A stretch of DNA of 64,000 nucleotides from Bacteriovoracaceae bacterium (GTDB taxonomy: Bacteria; Bdellovibrionota; Bacteriovoracia; Bacteriovoracales; Bacteriovoracaceae). The position numbers and the translations under genes were made by a program. Numbering within the stretch: position 1 is the stretch's first letter; every line of letters begins with the position of its first letter. The notes below the pieces were generated by a model. It had not been told where the DNA came from. It did no database searches and saw nothing but the letters and a program-made list of their open reading frames with translations. This document shows, piece by piece, positions 44,857-52,690 of this stretch. The DNA is taken from NCBI GenBank assembly GCA_947446575.1, contig CANFHC010000001.1, positions 62,001-126,000 of the forward strand, written 5' to 3'.

Positions 44857-46032
44857 TTATAGAGTTAGAGTGTCTATAAAACTATTGTGTTTGTAAGTCA
44901 TCTCTTGGAATTCGTCCTCGGCTTCACTCAAGAGCGTAATTCCTCCACCTGCTTGGAAAAGGAGTGTCCGATTTTCTGTCGTAAAATCAATCTCACCTGA
45001 CCTGATATTGATAGAAGCACTCTTCATCTTTTTTAGGAGAATCAAGGTTGATCCACAGTAAAAACCTCTGTGTCTTTTTTCTAATTGATAAATTAAGCGC
45101 ATCGCTCGCAACTTAGGAGCTCCTGTTATGCTTCCGCCTGGAAAAATTTTTTCAATGACTCTCCATAGACTCACATTATCCGAGAGCTCCACATCGATTT
45201 GGGAGCATTGATGAATAAGTCCCGGGACGAGTTTGGGAAATTTCTTTTTTACGATTTGTGCTTGTGGTTTTTCAATGCGCGAAAGATCGTTGCGTAATAA
45301 ATCACTGATCATATAAAGCTCTGCCTGACTTTTTTTATCACGCTTTAGTTTCTTCCAAAGTGGTTTCCAATCTGCACAATCTACTCTTTTAAAAGTTCCT
45401 TTAATTGGCATACTCGAAAGCGTATTGCCCTTAAATTGAAATAAGCATTCAGGAGAATTACTCAAATAGAGCTTTTTGAATATTGGAATATAAGTGGCTG
45501 AACCAAAGGCACCACGTTTTCTTTCGTTTTTCCATAAGGAAAAAACAAAATCCAGAGGCTCGTAATCTTCATCAAAAGAGTACTCGTAAGGACAAGTTAA
45601 ATTAAATTGATAACAATTTCCTTGTAACAATTCGACGTACCCTTTATCGAAATCTTTTTTATACTGAACAATATTAGGACTAGATTTTAATTTTAGTTTT
45701 ATCTGTGGAGGTAAGCCCGGTGATATTTTTTGAAATTTTTCATACTCACAATCAATCGCAAGCAATGTTTCTTCAGCGATATAAGCCAATTCGTTTTCAA
45801 TATAAAAACCCAATTCATAAAACAGATGAATAACTCTAGGATGAATTGTTTCTTCATTAATTTTCTTTTTTTCTAATGAACTAATCCAATTTGAAAAATT
45901 GGAAACTATTTTTTCACCCGTTAATAGATTAATCGCGTGATTTTTATAATACGCAAAACCAGAAATCGGTTTATCCAATTTTATTAAATAATCTTTATAA
46001 GGAATGATTGAATAAAAACTAAGGTCCGTCAC
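44857..46032 (-). CDS. pabB: Aminodeoxychorismate synthase component I (PabB-type)
   Basis: The 391-aa chorismate-binding enzyme has the segments CYQFNLTCPYEY, SMPIKGTFKR, DLLRNDLSRI, IEKIFPGGSITGAPKLRAM and AGGGITLLSEAEDEFQEM, the last two being catalytic. The 'PIKGT' sequence fits the PabB class with catalytic Lys, rather than anthranilate synthase, so the product is aminodeoxychorismate for folate. It is shorter than the usual 450 residues, lacking part of the N-terminal domain. Its start overlaps the end of dnaB by 14 bases. The glutaminase partner pabA is not in the window. Confidence 0.82.
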   Translation of the reverse strand: MTDLSFYSIIPYKDYLIKLDKPISGFAYYKNHAINLLTGEKIVSNFSNWISSLEKKKINEETIHPRVIHLFYELGFYIENELAYIAEETLLAIDCEYEKFQKISPGLPPQIKLKLKSSPNIVQYKKDFDKGYVELLQGNCYQFNLTCPYEYSFDEDYEPLDFVFSLWKNERKRGAFGSATYIPIFKKLYLSNSPECLFQFKGNTLSSMPIKGTFKRVDCADWKPLWKKLKRDKKSQAELYMISDLLRNDLSRIEKPQAQIVKKKFPKLVPGLIHQCSQIDVELSDNVSLWRVIEKIFPGGSITGAPKLRAMRLIYQLEKRHRGFYCGSTLILLKKMKSASINIRSGEIDFTTENRTLLFQAGGGITLLSEAEDEFQEMTYKHNSFIDTLTL

Positions 46033-47362
46033 GATGAGCTAAGTTTTCAAAGCTGGTATAAGCACCAACCCAAGCAAGTTTCGCCGTTCCAATTTCTCCA
46101 GCACGGTTTTTACCAATGATAATTTCCGCAATCCCTGGCTCTTTAGTGTCTGGATAATAAACTTCATCTCTATATACGAACATAACGATATCGGCATCCT
46201 GCTCGATTGCTCCAGATTCGCGAAGGTCAGCAGTAGATGGACGTTTGTTAGGCCGTGACTCAACACCACGATTAAGCTGAGAGAGAGCTATAACTGGACA
46301 GCCAAGTTCTTTGGCCATGGTCTTTAAACCTCTGGAAATTTCCGCGATTTGCTGTTCACGCTGAATATTTTTGCTCGTTGATCCCATTAACTGTAAGTAG
46401 TCGATGACGATTAAACCTAGACCTTGGTCTGCTTTAATTTTTCGACACTGACTTTGAATATCTAAAATAGTCGTGTTACCTGAATCATTTATATAAATCG
46501 GCAGAGCAGATAATTCTTGAGTGGCTTTTGCAATACTTCTTAAATCTGTATCCAAGAAAGCTTTTTTGCGAACTCGTTTTGAGTCTACTTTCGCGCGACC
46601 TGTAAGAAGTCTCATTGAAAGCTCTGTCGCCAACATCTCGAGAGAAAAAATTGCTACAGGAAGTCCTGATTGAATACATGAGCTAACCGCGACGTTTAGA
46701 GCGAGTGATGTTTTTCCCATCGCAGGACGAGCTGCTAGAACAATTAATTGTCCTGGTTGCATTCCAAGTAAAAGTTCATCGAGACGAGGATATCCTGTAG
46801 AGAGACCAGCTATCTCGCCCATCAAGCGGCTTGTATCTTCTAGTTCTTTCAAGTTTTGTTTTAAAGTAGCATTTAATTTTACCATTCCACCCGTTTTGGC
46901 ATCATTAGTAAGTTTGAAAAATTGCGATTCTACATCTTGAATAAAATCTTCAGCATTTCCAGTAAAAGTCATTCCCATTTGAACAACTCTCATTGCTGTT
47001 CTTAGAATTTCTCTTATTGAAGATTTATCTTTAACAATTTTTCCGTAGTCATAAACGTTTGCTGAAGAAGCTTGATCTTCAACTAAACTTAGAACAAATG
47101 ATTGTCCGCCGATTTCTTCAAGTTTTCCTTTTTCTTGAAGTTTCGAGCACACAGTAACGTAATCGATCGCGCGATTAGCAAGTGAGAGATCGGCGATCAC
47201 ATCATAGATCATACCGTAGCGTGGATCGTAAAATTGATCCGAGGTGATTTTTAAATTTGAGATTTCATCAAAGACGGATCCGTCTATAATCAAACATCCG
47301 ACTAATGCTTTTTCAGCAAGAAGATCGTGTGGAAGTTCATTTACTTGATTATTGTTGGCCAT
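46019..47362 (-). CDS. dnaB: Replicative DNA helicase DnaB
   Basis: DnaB is the hexameric 5'-3' fork helicase. The 447-aa protein has the N-terminal domain that binds primase (PHDLLAEKALVGCLIIDGSV), and a RecA-like domain with Walker A AARPAMGKTS, 'SLEM...L..R' and Walker B IVIDYLQLM, then DLRESGAIEQDADIVMF. Length is typical. It follows the rplI terminator by 20 bases and has pabB overlapping its end. The order rpsF-rpsR-rplI-dnaB is widely conserved. Confidence 0.96.
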   Translation of the reverse strand: MANNNQVNELPHDLLAEKALVGCLIIDGSVFDEISNLKITSDQFYDPRYGMIYDVIADLSLANRAIDYVTVCSKLQEKGKLEEIGGQSFVLSLVEDQASSANVYDYGKIVKDKSSIREILRTAMRVVQMGMTFTGNAEDFIQDVESQFFKLTNDAKTGGMVKLNATLKQNLKELEDTSRLMGEIAGLSTGYPRLDELLLGMQPGQLIVLAARPAMGKTSLALNVAVSSCIQSGLPVAIFSLEMLATELSMRLLTGRAKVDSKRVRKKAFLDTDLRSIAKATQELSALPIYINDSGNTTILDIQSQCRKIKADQGLGLIVIDYLQLMGSTSKNIQREQQIAEISRGLKTMAKELGCPVIALSQLNRGVESRPNKRPSTADLRESGAIEQDADIVMFVYRDEVYYPDTKEPGIAEIIIGKNRAGEIGTAKLAWVGAYTSFENLAHRDGP

Positions 47363-47382
47363 AATAAATCACATCCTGGGCA

Positions 47383-47415
47383 TAAAAAAGAAGGACCTCG
47401 GCTAAGAGGTCCTTC
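47383..47415 (-). terminator. Terminator/attenuator between rplI and dnaB
   Basis: A perfect 10-bp stem, GAAGGACCTC (47390-47399) with GAGGTCCTTC (47406-47415), six-base loop, is followed on the minus strand by a T-run. It lies 26 bases past the rplI stop and just before dnaB. It should keep ribosomal-protein transcripts from entering dnaB, apart from read-through. Confidence 0.85.
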
Positions 47416-47441
47416 AATATTACATCATTTGAGAGTAAAAA

Positions 47442-48056
47442 TTAAGAACGAAGAAGTTTATCAACTTCTGCTTTTAATCTTTGCTCTTCAGTAAGCTCAG
47501 CAACTGGAGTAGCTGTTACACCAGATTCTTTTGCTTCAGCAGCAGCTTTTTTACGTGCTTCTGCAGCTTTTAGAGCTTCTTCTTGATTTCTCTTAAGCTC
47601 TTCAGCTTGTTTTGGATCAATAGAAACTTTTACTTTGAAAGTCGCTTCAACATCTTGGAAAATTTTCGCTTTAGCATTGAAAATTCCTAGACCTTTGATT
47701 GGAGATTCTAAGTGAATCAATCTTCTTTCAACAACAAGACCGCGGCTTTCAAGTTCTTTTGAAAGTTCAGCGTTTGTTACAGTTCCAAAAAGTTTACCAC
47801 TTGCTCCAACTTTTTTAATAAGTTCGATAGTAGTTCCTTCGATTTTTTTCTTAAGTTCTAAAGCTACATCTTTTTGGCCTTGAATTTTTTTCGCAAGACT
47901 TTTTTGTTGAGCAGCTAATAGGTTTTTGTTCCCTTCGTCAGCTACCATCGCAAAACCATTTGGCACTAGATAATTTCTAGCATGTCCAGCTGATACGTTT
48001 ACGATTTCACCGATATTTCCTAGAGCAGGAACTTTTTCAGTTAAAATAACTTTCAT
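47442..48056 (-). CDS. rplI: Ribosomal protein L9 with C-terminal extension
   Basis: The first 150 residues are L9: MKVILTEKVPALGNIGEIV with the VSAGHARNYLVPNGFA loop, the central helix rich in Lys and the C-terminal domain with GKLFGTVTNAELSKEL. Then follows about 55 residues of charged helix (ELKRNQEEALKAAEARKKAA) not usual for L9, which is about 148 aa. The ATG overlaps the stop of the DUF2232 gene by four bases. Confidence 0.92.
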   Translation of the reverse strand: MKVILTEKVPALGNIGEIVNVSAGHARNYLVPNGFAMVADEGNKNLLAAQQKSLAKKIQGQKDVALELKKKIEGTTIELIKKVGASGKLFGTVTNAELSKELESRGLVVERRLIHLESPIKGLGIFNAKAKIFQDVEATFKVKVSIDPKQAEELKRNQEEALKAAEARKKAAAEAKESGVTATPVAELTEEQRLKAEVDKLLRS

Positions 48057-49066
48057 AATATATCTCCTTCATCCTTTTTTGAATTTGTAAAAAACTTCCT
48101 AAAATCAAACCATAGATCAAACATTCCTAAGATAGCTAAAAATTTGTACGCCATCACTAAAGTGAAAACGACAAACATTGTCTTCAAGAATCCGCCGATT
48201 TTTAAATAATGCAAAAATGCATTATAAACGCCGAATCCTTGAAAAAGATAAAACACGCCTAAGCAGTATAATAAGTTGTTCCCAACTATCTCAGCAACTT
48301 TAGGAAGACCGTAATCTCCTCCGACAATGCAAACCAAAGAGACAATCAATGGCCATACGAAAAAGTCTGGAGCTCTGAAATTAATCAGATCCTTAAGAGT
48401 ATACGAGTAAAGATTTTTATAGCGCCATACAACTGAATTACGGAGTGTCATATAAAGACTGACCCATAAACCGAAGAAGGCAAAAACAAAGATGATAGCT
48501 GGCAGAACGCTGTAAATTTCATTAGAAAGCTCTTCTGGCTTAGAAATAAAATCTTGGAACGCGCGTGCCTCTTCACCATTTGAATTCAACGCTTCATTAT
48601 CTTTATTCTGCTCTTTAACCATCGTCATTAATTTCACCACAGAAGTTTGAAGTTCTGTTTTTACTGAAATCTTACTAAGCTGATTAAAGCCTACAAGTGA
48701 CCCACCAATTATTGATACGAGAATGAGGCCTGCGTAAATTAATCCTTTAACCGGATTAATATTTCGAAGAATCACTTCCGCAATCAAGATGGCATAAAGA
48801 AATGCAGTTAAGTACATTCCAGCAATCACGAGTGGGATACTAAACTTTACTGAAAGGAACCAAAGAGCACTTGTGCTAAGCCCACCAATGAACAATGTAG
48901 TTAATCGCCCATAGAGAAGAAAAGCTAGGATCAATGGAACAGGAGCAAAAACTGATAGAGGTCCAAATGAGCAAAGGGCAACAGAAATAACTGCAAGAAA
49001 CACTAGCTTCCCGAAGGATGCTCTGTGATCGAACATTTTGTTGCTTTGAACTTCTGGTTTAATCAT
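48053..49066 (-). CDS. DUF2232 (YybS-like) membrane protein
   Basis: The 337-aa protein has about eight membrane segments and a soluble loop of about 50 residues around residues 130-180. Its place between rpsF/rpsR and rplI is typical for DUF2232/YybS-type proteins, whose function is not established. The middle segment YAILIAEVILRNINPVKGL and the C-terminal YLFQGFGVYNAFLHYLKIGG resemble the family. Its end overlaps the rplI start (ATGA), with the rplI ribosome binding site GGAG inside its last codons. Confidence 0.75.
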   Translation of the reverse strand: MIKPEVQSNKMFDHRASFGKLVFLAVISVALCSFGPLSVFAPVPLILAFLLYGRLTTLFIGGLSTSALWFLSVKFSIPLVIAGMYLTAFLYAILIAEVILRNINPVKGLIYAGLILVSIIGGSLVGFNQLSKISVKTELQTSVVKLMTMVKEQNKDNEALNSNGEEARAFQDFISKPEELSNEIYSVLPAIIFVFAFFGLWVSLYMTLRNSVVWRYKNLYSYTLKDLINFRAPDFFVWPLIVSLVCIVGGDYGLPKVAEIVGNNLLYCLGVFYLFQGFGVYNAFLHYLKIGGFLKTMFVVFTLVMAYKFLAILGMFDLWFDFRKFFTNSKKDEGDIL

Positions 49067-49086
49067 CTTCTAGCTATACCTAAATA

Positions 49087-49728
49087 TTATGCTCTTTCAG
49101 CAGTTTGGTTTGAAAGATAACTTGAAATTCCAAGTTGTCTTGCATGCTTAATAGCTGAATTTGAAAATCTTTGGTGTTTCATTGAAATACCAGAAACGCG
49201 AGCTGGAGAGATTTTTCCGAATTCAGAAACTAACCAGTTCCAAGTTTGAGGATCTTTCCAATCTGCTTTGATTTTCTTAGCTGTGAACCAGCAAGATTTT
49301 CTCTTAGCAAATTTACGACGATCGTCTTCCATATCTTCGAAACCTTCTTCGTCATCATCTTTCTTGTTATCAAGAACTGATCCGCGGCGAGTTTTTGAGA
49401 ATGGAGAAACAAATGCTTTTTCAAGAGTTTCTTTTTCTGCATCGTTACCGATTACGAAAATCATTGAGCGCATTACGCCTTCGTTGATACCAAATCTTCT
49501 AGACAACTCAGTGTTAGCTTGAGTGTTTGCCTTGAACATAAAGTAATGGAAATGACCGTGTTTAGCTCCATTAGCATATGGTTGTGCTAAATGAAGTTTT
49601 CCCCAATCGTCAGCGATTAAAAGTTCTCCTTCGAACCCTTTTAATGCGTCTTTAACGATTTCTGCGATCTGTGCGTGAGCTTCTGAACCTAGCTCGGGCT
49701 TTGTCACTACTGACAACTCATAAATCAT
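49087..49728 (-). CDS. Fused ribosomal proteins S6 and S18
   Basis: One 213-aa frame holds S6 (residues 1-100: MIYELSVVTKPELG, KLHLAQPYANGAKHGHFHYF, RRFGINEGVMRSMIFVI), an acidic linker (about 101-137, including DDDEEGFEDMEDD) and S18 (about 138-210: KRKSCWFTAKKIKADWKD, FGKISPARVSGISMKHQRF, IKHARQLGISSYL). In other bacteria rpsF and rpsR are separate neighbours, and the proteins form a heterodimer on the 30S platform, so a fusion keeps the pair at 1:1. No stop or second start with a ribosome binding site lies between them. A structured leader lies upstream. Confidence 0.9.
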   Translation of the reverse strand: MIYELSVVTKPELGSEAHAQIAEIVKDALKGFEGELLIADDWGKLHLAQPYANGAKHGHFHYFMFKANTQANTELSRRFGINEGVMRSMIFVIGNDAEKETLEKAFVSPFSKTRRGSVLDNKKDDDEEGFEDMEDDRRKFAKRKSCWFTAKKIKADWKDPQTWNWLVSEFGKISPARVSGISMKHQRFSNSAIKHARQLGISSYLSNQTAERA

Positions 49729-49731
49729 AAA

Positions 49732-49780
49732 TCCCCCTGGACTAATAAAAATTAGGTCCAGCCCCCCTATGGGACTGGAC
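49732..49780 (-). promoter_or_regulatory. Structured leader of the S6-S18 gene with alternative hairpins
   Basis: Reading the minus strand, GUCCAG (49780-49775), CUGGAC (49761-49756) and GUCCAG (49742-49737) follow one another. The middle segment can pair with the first, enclosing a CCC/GGG inner stem, or with the third. The second option adds four UAAU/AUUA pairs, one bulged C and a U4 loop. The third segment overlaps the Shine-Dalgarno AGGGGGA (49738-49732), which lies three bases before the AUG. The second hairpin would hinder translation. The first could also serve as terminator of the preceding protease gene. Confidence 0.55.
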
Positions 49781-49813
49781 GAGTAATTAAATTTGAATCA
49801 GGGGAAGATAACA

Positions 49814-52690
49814 TCAATGTTCTAACATAGGAAGGAATTTGAGAGAGAGTTGCTTGTTGGAATCGGTGCACAAAAAGGCATAATTAAAGCTTGATTTCTC
49901 CTCGAGAGTTTCAGGATTTAACGGCACACATCCAGAAATAATATCAATACTTAAGCGCAGTGGTCTGATAAGGCCATTTTCGGTGCCTATCATACTGTAA
50001 AGACGTTCACCATAAATCAAAGTTGAATTAATAAACACTCCAGGGCGACCTTCTGAAAGTATTGGCATAAGCGTCTCAGAAAAATTTTGGCCCGGAAAGC
50101 TAGAATCTCTATACACAGGAAGTTCAGAGTGATCTCCATTATTCGTTAAAAAAGTGATACTCGAGCGATTTTCAACCAGAAAACTCTTATCTCCCGAGTT
50201 ATCAAAACCACCAATTAAACCAATAATTGGATTTTCCCATTCTTGCTTTAAGACTAGAGGAACCAAAACTCCCGTATCGTTTTTCACTAAAAATTCTGCA
50301 TTGGCGCGATTGAGTAGCGAAGTAAGAATAGATTCATTGATCATTGCTCCACTCTTGGTATTTAAGATTGGATAAATTAAAGCTCCATCTAAACCCATTG
50401 CACTTGTTAAAGATTTCGACTGAATACTATTTACAGCTAAAATAAGTTCTAAATAAGTCGATTTTGTTCCATCATTAAGACTTGCTAGAGAATGAATTTC
50501 GCCCCTGCTTGCTTGTAAACTTGTTTGAGGAAAAGGTTTTATGATTGTGATTGTTTGATCGTCGTATAAATGAAAATCACTTCTCATTTTTTTCATCACG
50601 GTGACATTATCGACAACTCGCAATTCAATCTTCATGACATCGTCTATAGCAGACAACTTTGGATTTAAGTAATACTGATGGTTTCCAGCAGTTGTTACTC
50701 GATCTAAAATATTTTTTGAGTTATCAACTTCTGGCATACCATATGTTTTAAAAATAGAAGGAACTAAGATTGAGCCCAATTGAGTGCTGGTAACTTTTAA
50801 CCATTCAAATTTTTCTATTCCACCATCAATCGGTAGTCCTTCAAAAGTTGAAAGAGTCATCGCCCATTTTGAATATTTTCCAAATAATGGATTTAAACTA
50901 GAATCAAAATTAAAAAATAATAATTCATCTTTTTTAACAGAAAGAGCATAGATAAAATAATCCAATTTCCCGTCTTGATTGATATCTTGACGGTGAATTG
51001 AAAGCACACGATTAACCAATGGAAGTGTGATCGTTTTAACGACAAAGGCATCGTCAACTTTAGTTAGAAGCGAAACAACTGTTGAAGTTGCATTTTGCTT
51101 TGATTTTTCTAAGAAAAAATATTCTGGAAAATTTAAGCGGTGAAATTTATCCATCACGCGAGCCATACGAGAAAGTTTACGATCTGGAGTCATAACTCCC
51201 ATATCATCAAAATTTCCACCAGCTATCGGCATTGATATTACTTCAGAGTCGTTATTTAAATCGCGACTAAAAACAAGACTTGTCTGAAATAATTTTTGAT
51301 CTACCTGAATAGTCATATTTAAATGAGAATCACTACTTAAATCCAGTAAAGTCCCAGCGATATTAAGTGTTGTAATCGAATGCCCTTTTATGTCTTTTAG
51401 CTCAAAACAATTTTGATCAAAAGACAATGCTTGCGATGAACTGTTTATACATACTGAGCCATTGTAATCAATATTGGATAAGTTTTTTAATGGAAGATTA
51501 AAAGCAAATCGGCGATCAATTACACGAAATTTAATTTCTGTAATCGACTTCACTAGTGGATTTAAAAATGCACTTTCTTCATTAGTTTGAGCTAAACTTA
51601 AAAGATTTTTTAAATCTAACGCACCAAATTTTACTGAACGATTGTTTTTACTTTTATTCAAGGCCCTTGAACTTCTAAAAATCAAAGATCGGACTCTATC
51701 GTTTGATAATCCAGGATTTAATAATTTTAAGGTCGCTACAGCAGCTGTTAAGTACGGAGCAGCCTGGCTAGAGCCGCGCTTAACATCGTAATTAGCAATT
51801 CGTAACACGCGCGATTCAATATTCGTTGGAATCGTACTGATAATGTATTCACCAGGAGCAACCATATCAACTTTTGATCCAAAATTAGAAAAACCAGTTA
51901 GCTCACCACGATTATCAATTGCCCCCGTACAGACAACATTTTCATAGGCACATGGAAAAGTGGGAAGATCTTTTGTGTTATTTCCTGAAGCTGCAATAAC
52001 CATTACGTTTTGCTCTTCTGCCAATTGGAAGGCTTGGCGAACTTTGGCAGTATCAATTAATTTAGGCCATCCTAAACTTAGGTTAATAACTTCAGCTCCA
52101 TTCTTAATGGCAAAAATCATGGCATCAGCAATAACATCAGTAATTAATTTTCCGTTATAAACAAAACCATTTACTTGAGAATTTAAAACTTTAATGGGCA
52201 TAATTTTAATTCTGGCATCGGCTGCACCCGCTATACCGATAGAATTTCTATTGGCAGCAATTGCTCCAGCAACGTGTGTTCCGTGGCCGACATCATCACT
52301 TACATTGTTATTACCATCTAGAAAGTTAAAACCGTTACACGCTAAAATTTTAGCGTTTGGTGCGTTTGTACATAATTTTTCATTATACCAAATTCGTCCT
52401 TTTAGATCGGGATGATTAATATCTACACCACTATCGATAACAGCAACGATTAAATCTTTTTTTGATGTAGCAATGGCACTCGTATCTATCCAATTAATAT
52501 CATTTCCAGGAATTCCTTTCATACTTACGCGCTCAAGATCTGAAGTCGTTTGCAAAATAACTTGTCCACTATTTTGAAGTGCCCATTGTTTGTTATAAAG
52601 TGGATCGTTGCTCACTAAATTATCTGCGCTCATTGCCATTGATGATAACGTTGCCAGATTCAATAGAGTGAAGAGTGTTGTTAATTTCAT
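49814..52690 (-). CDS. Exported subtilisin-like serine protease (S8) with long C-terminal region
   Basis: The start is ATG 52688-52690, with AAGGGAG upstream and the signal peptide MKLTTLFTLLNLATLSSMAMSA, giving 958 aa. The catalytic triad is Asp86 (VAVIDSGVDINHPD), His136 (DVGHGTHVAGA) and Ser308 (KRGSSQAAPYLTAAVA), with oxyanion Asn237 (AASGNN). The remaining 600 residues are beta-rich and include DINQDGKLDYFIYAL and GGFDNSGDKSFLVEN, Asp-rich loops like FG-GAP/VCBS repeats. It is coupled to the upstream 1011-aa gene by an ATGA overlap. It is probably secreted or at the cell surface. Confidence 0.9.
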   Translation of the reverse strand: MKLTTLFTLLNLATLSSMAMSADNLVSNDPLYNKQWALQNSGQVILQTTSDLERVSMKGIPGNDINWIDTSAIATSKKDLIVAVIDSGVDINHPDLKGRIWYNEKLCTNAPNAKILACNGFNFLDGNNNVSDDVGHGTHVAGAIAANRNSIGIAGAADARIKIMPIKVLNSQVNGFVYNGKLITDVIADAMIFAIKNGAEVINLSLGWPKLIDTAKVRQAFQLAEEQNVMVIAASGNNTKDLPTFPCAYENVVCTGAIDNRGELTGFSNFGSKVDMVAPGEYIISTIPTNIESRVLRIANYDVKRGSSQAAPYLTAAVATLKLLNPGLSNDRVRSLIFRSSRALNKSKNNRSVKFGALDLKNLLSLAQTNEESAFLNPLVKSITEIKFRVIDRRFAFNLPLKNLSNIDYNGSVCINSSSQALSFDQNCFELKDIKGHSITTLNIAGTLLDLSSDSHLNMTIQVDQKLFQTSLVFSRDLNNDSEVISMPIAGGNFDDMGVMTPDRKLSRMARVMDKFHRLNFPEYFFLEKSKQNATSTVVSLLTKVDDAFVVKTITLPLVNRVLSIHRQDINQDGKLDYFIYALSVKKDELLFFNFDSSLNPLFGKYSKWAMTLSTFEGLPIDGGIEKFEWLKVTSTQLGSILVPSIFKTYGMPEVDNSKNILDRVTTAGNHQYYLNPKLSAIDDVMKIELRVVDNVTVMKKMRSDFHLYDDQTITIIKPFPQTSLQASRGEIHSLASLNDGTKSTYLELILAVNSIQSKSLTSAMGLDGALIYPILNTKSGAMINESILTSLLNRANAEFLVKNDTGVLVPLVLKQEWENPIIGLIGGFDNSGDKSFLVENRSSITFLTNNGDHSELPVYRDSSFPGQNFSETLMPILSEGRPGVFINSTLIYGERLYSMIGTENGLIRPLRLSIDIISGCVPLNPETLEEKSSFNYAFLCTDSNKQLSLKFLPMLEH

